Positions 12,716-12,826 of a DNA stretch of 12,826 nt are shown in pieces. The notes under the pieces are model-generated. The model was given only the letters and a program-made list of their open reading frames with translations, was not told the DNA's origin and did no database searches. Source of the stretch: Terriglobia bacterium. GTDB taxonomy: Bacteria > Acidobacteriota > Terriglobia > UBA7540. Both the position numbers and the translations under genes were made by a program. The first letter of the stretch is position 1; the number at the start of each line of letters is the position of its first letter. The stretch covers positions 1 through 12,826 of the forward strand of contig JAIQGB010000241.1 in assembly GCA_020072905.1 (NCBI GenBank), read 5' to 3'.

Positions 12716-12826
12716 ATGACGACGGAAAAACAAGGGAGGAATTCTTTACAAGGATTACCTAGCCTGGAAGTCCCAGAGCCCCTTTCGGGCGCGACAGATA
12801 CATGTGAATGCCATGCCCAAGTTCGT
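12716..12826 (+). CDS. Partial hypothetical protein running off the window
   Basis: An ATG with GAAGG 7 bases upstream opens a frame that stays open for all 37 remaining codons. The visible residues begin MTTEKQGRNSLQGLPSLEV and later contain a Cys-Glu-Cys-His group near residues 30-33. There is no signal peptide and no recognised family. It is divergent from the peptidase gene. The upstream promoter-like boxes support it, but the short length makes chance possible. Confidence 0.35.
   Translation, partial: MTTEKQGRNSLQGLPSLEVPEPLSGATDTCECHAQVR

Overview
The window is a GC-rich bacterial chromosomal segment. Its mix of genes suits a soil-type Acidobacteriota genome: a small TPR protein, an exported toast-rack protein, an exported DmpA-type peptidase, AbrB/PIN and RHH/RelE toxin-antitoxin genes, and intergenic regions full of palindromes. 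The phylum is inferred from the style of the proteins; no rRNA or other marker gene is present.

Left part (1-4400). A small TPR protein gene (+) is followed by an intergenic region built from nested palindromes. Next comes a minus-strand gene for an exported protein of unknown function (353 aa). A 725-base region without a convincing gene follows and holds three inverted repeats. sodC (+, periplasmic Cu/Zn superoxide dismutase) has a strong hairpin directly before its ribosome binding site. It converges on a minus-strand exported toast-rack protein made of repeated Gly-x-Gly strands.

Middle (4400-7160). A full-length transketolase (+) resembles the two-subunit type joined into one chain. A strong promoter then drives an AbrB antitoxin domain and a PIN toxin domain read as one continuous protein; these are normally two genes. 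An inverted repeat fills the gap between the -35 and -10 boxes, and the predicted transcript starts almost at the ATG.

Right part (7240-12560). All genes here are on the minus strand. In transcription order they are a DmpA/P1-family peptidase, a ferredoxin-reductase-like flavoprotein, a class I aminotransferase with its own promoter, an RHH antitoxin overlapping a RelE-type toxin, and a D-2-hydroxyacid dehydrogenase. The dehydrogenase is bordered on both sides by degenerate 7-base tandem repeats and lies between the two toxin-antitoxin loci. A probable gene start on the plus strand runs off the right end.

The transketolase, dehydrogenase and aminotransferase are compatible with central carbon and amino/keto-acid metabolism, but they do not form one operon. 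I see no phage, insertion sequence, CRISPR array, tRNA or rRNA. The least ordinary items are the AbrB-PIN fusion with its altered PIN motif, the two promoters with a palindrome in the spacer, the hairpin before sodC, the nested palindrome after the TPR gene, and the unclassified six-cysteine exported protein.
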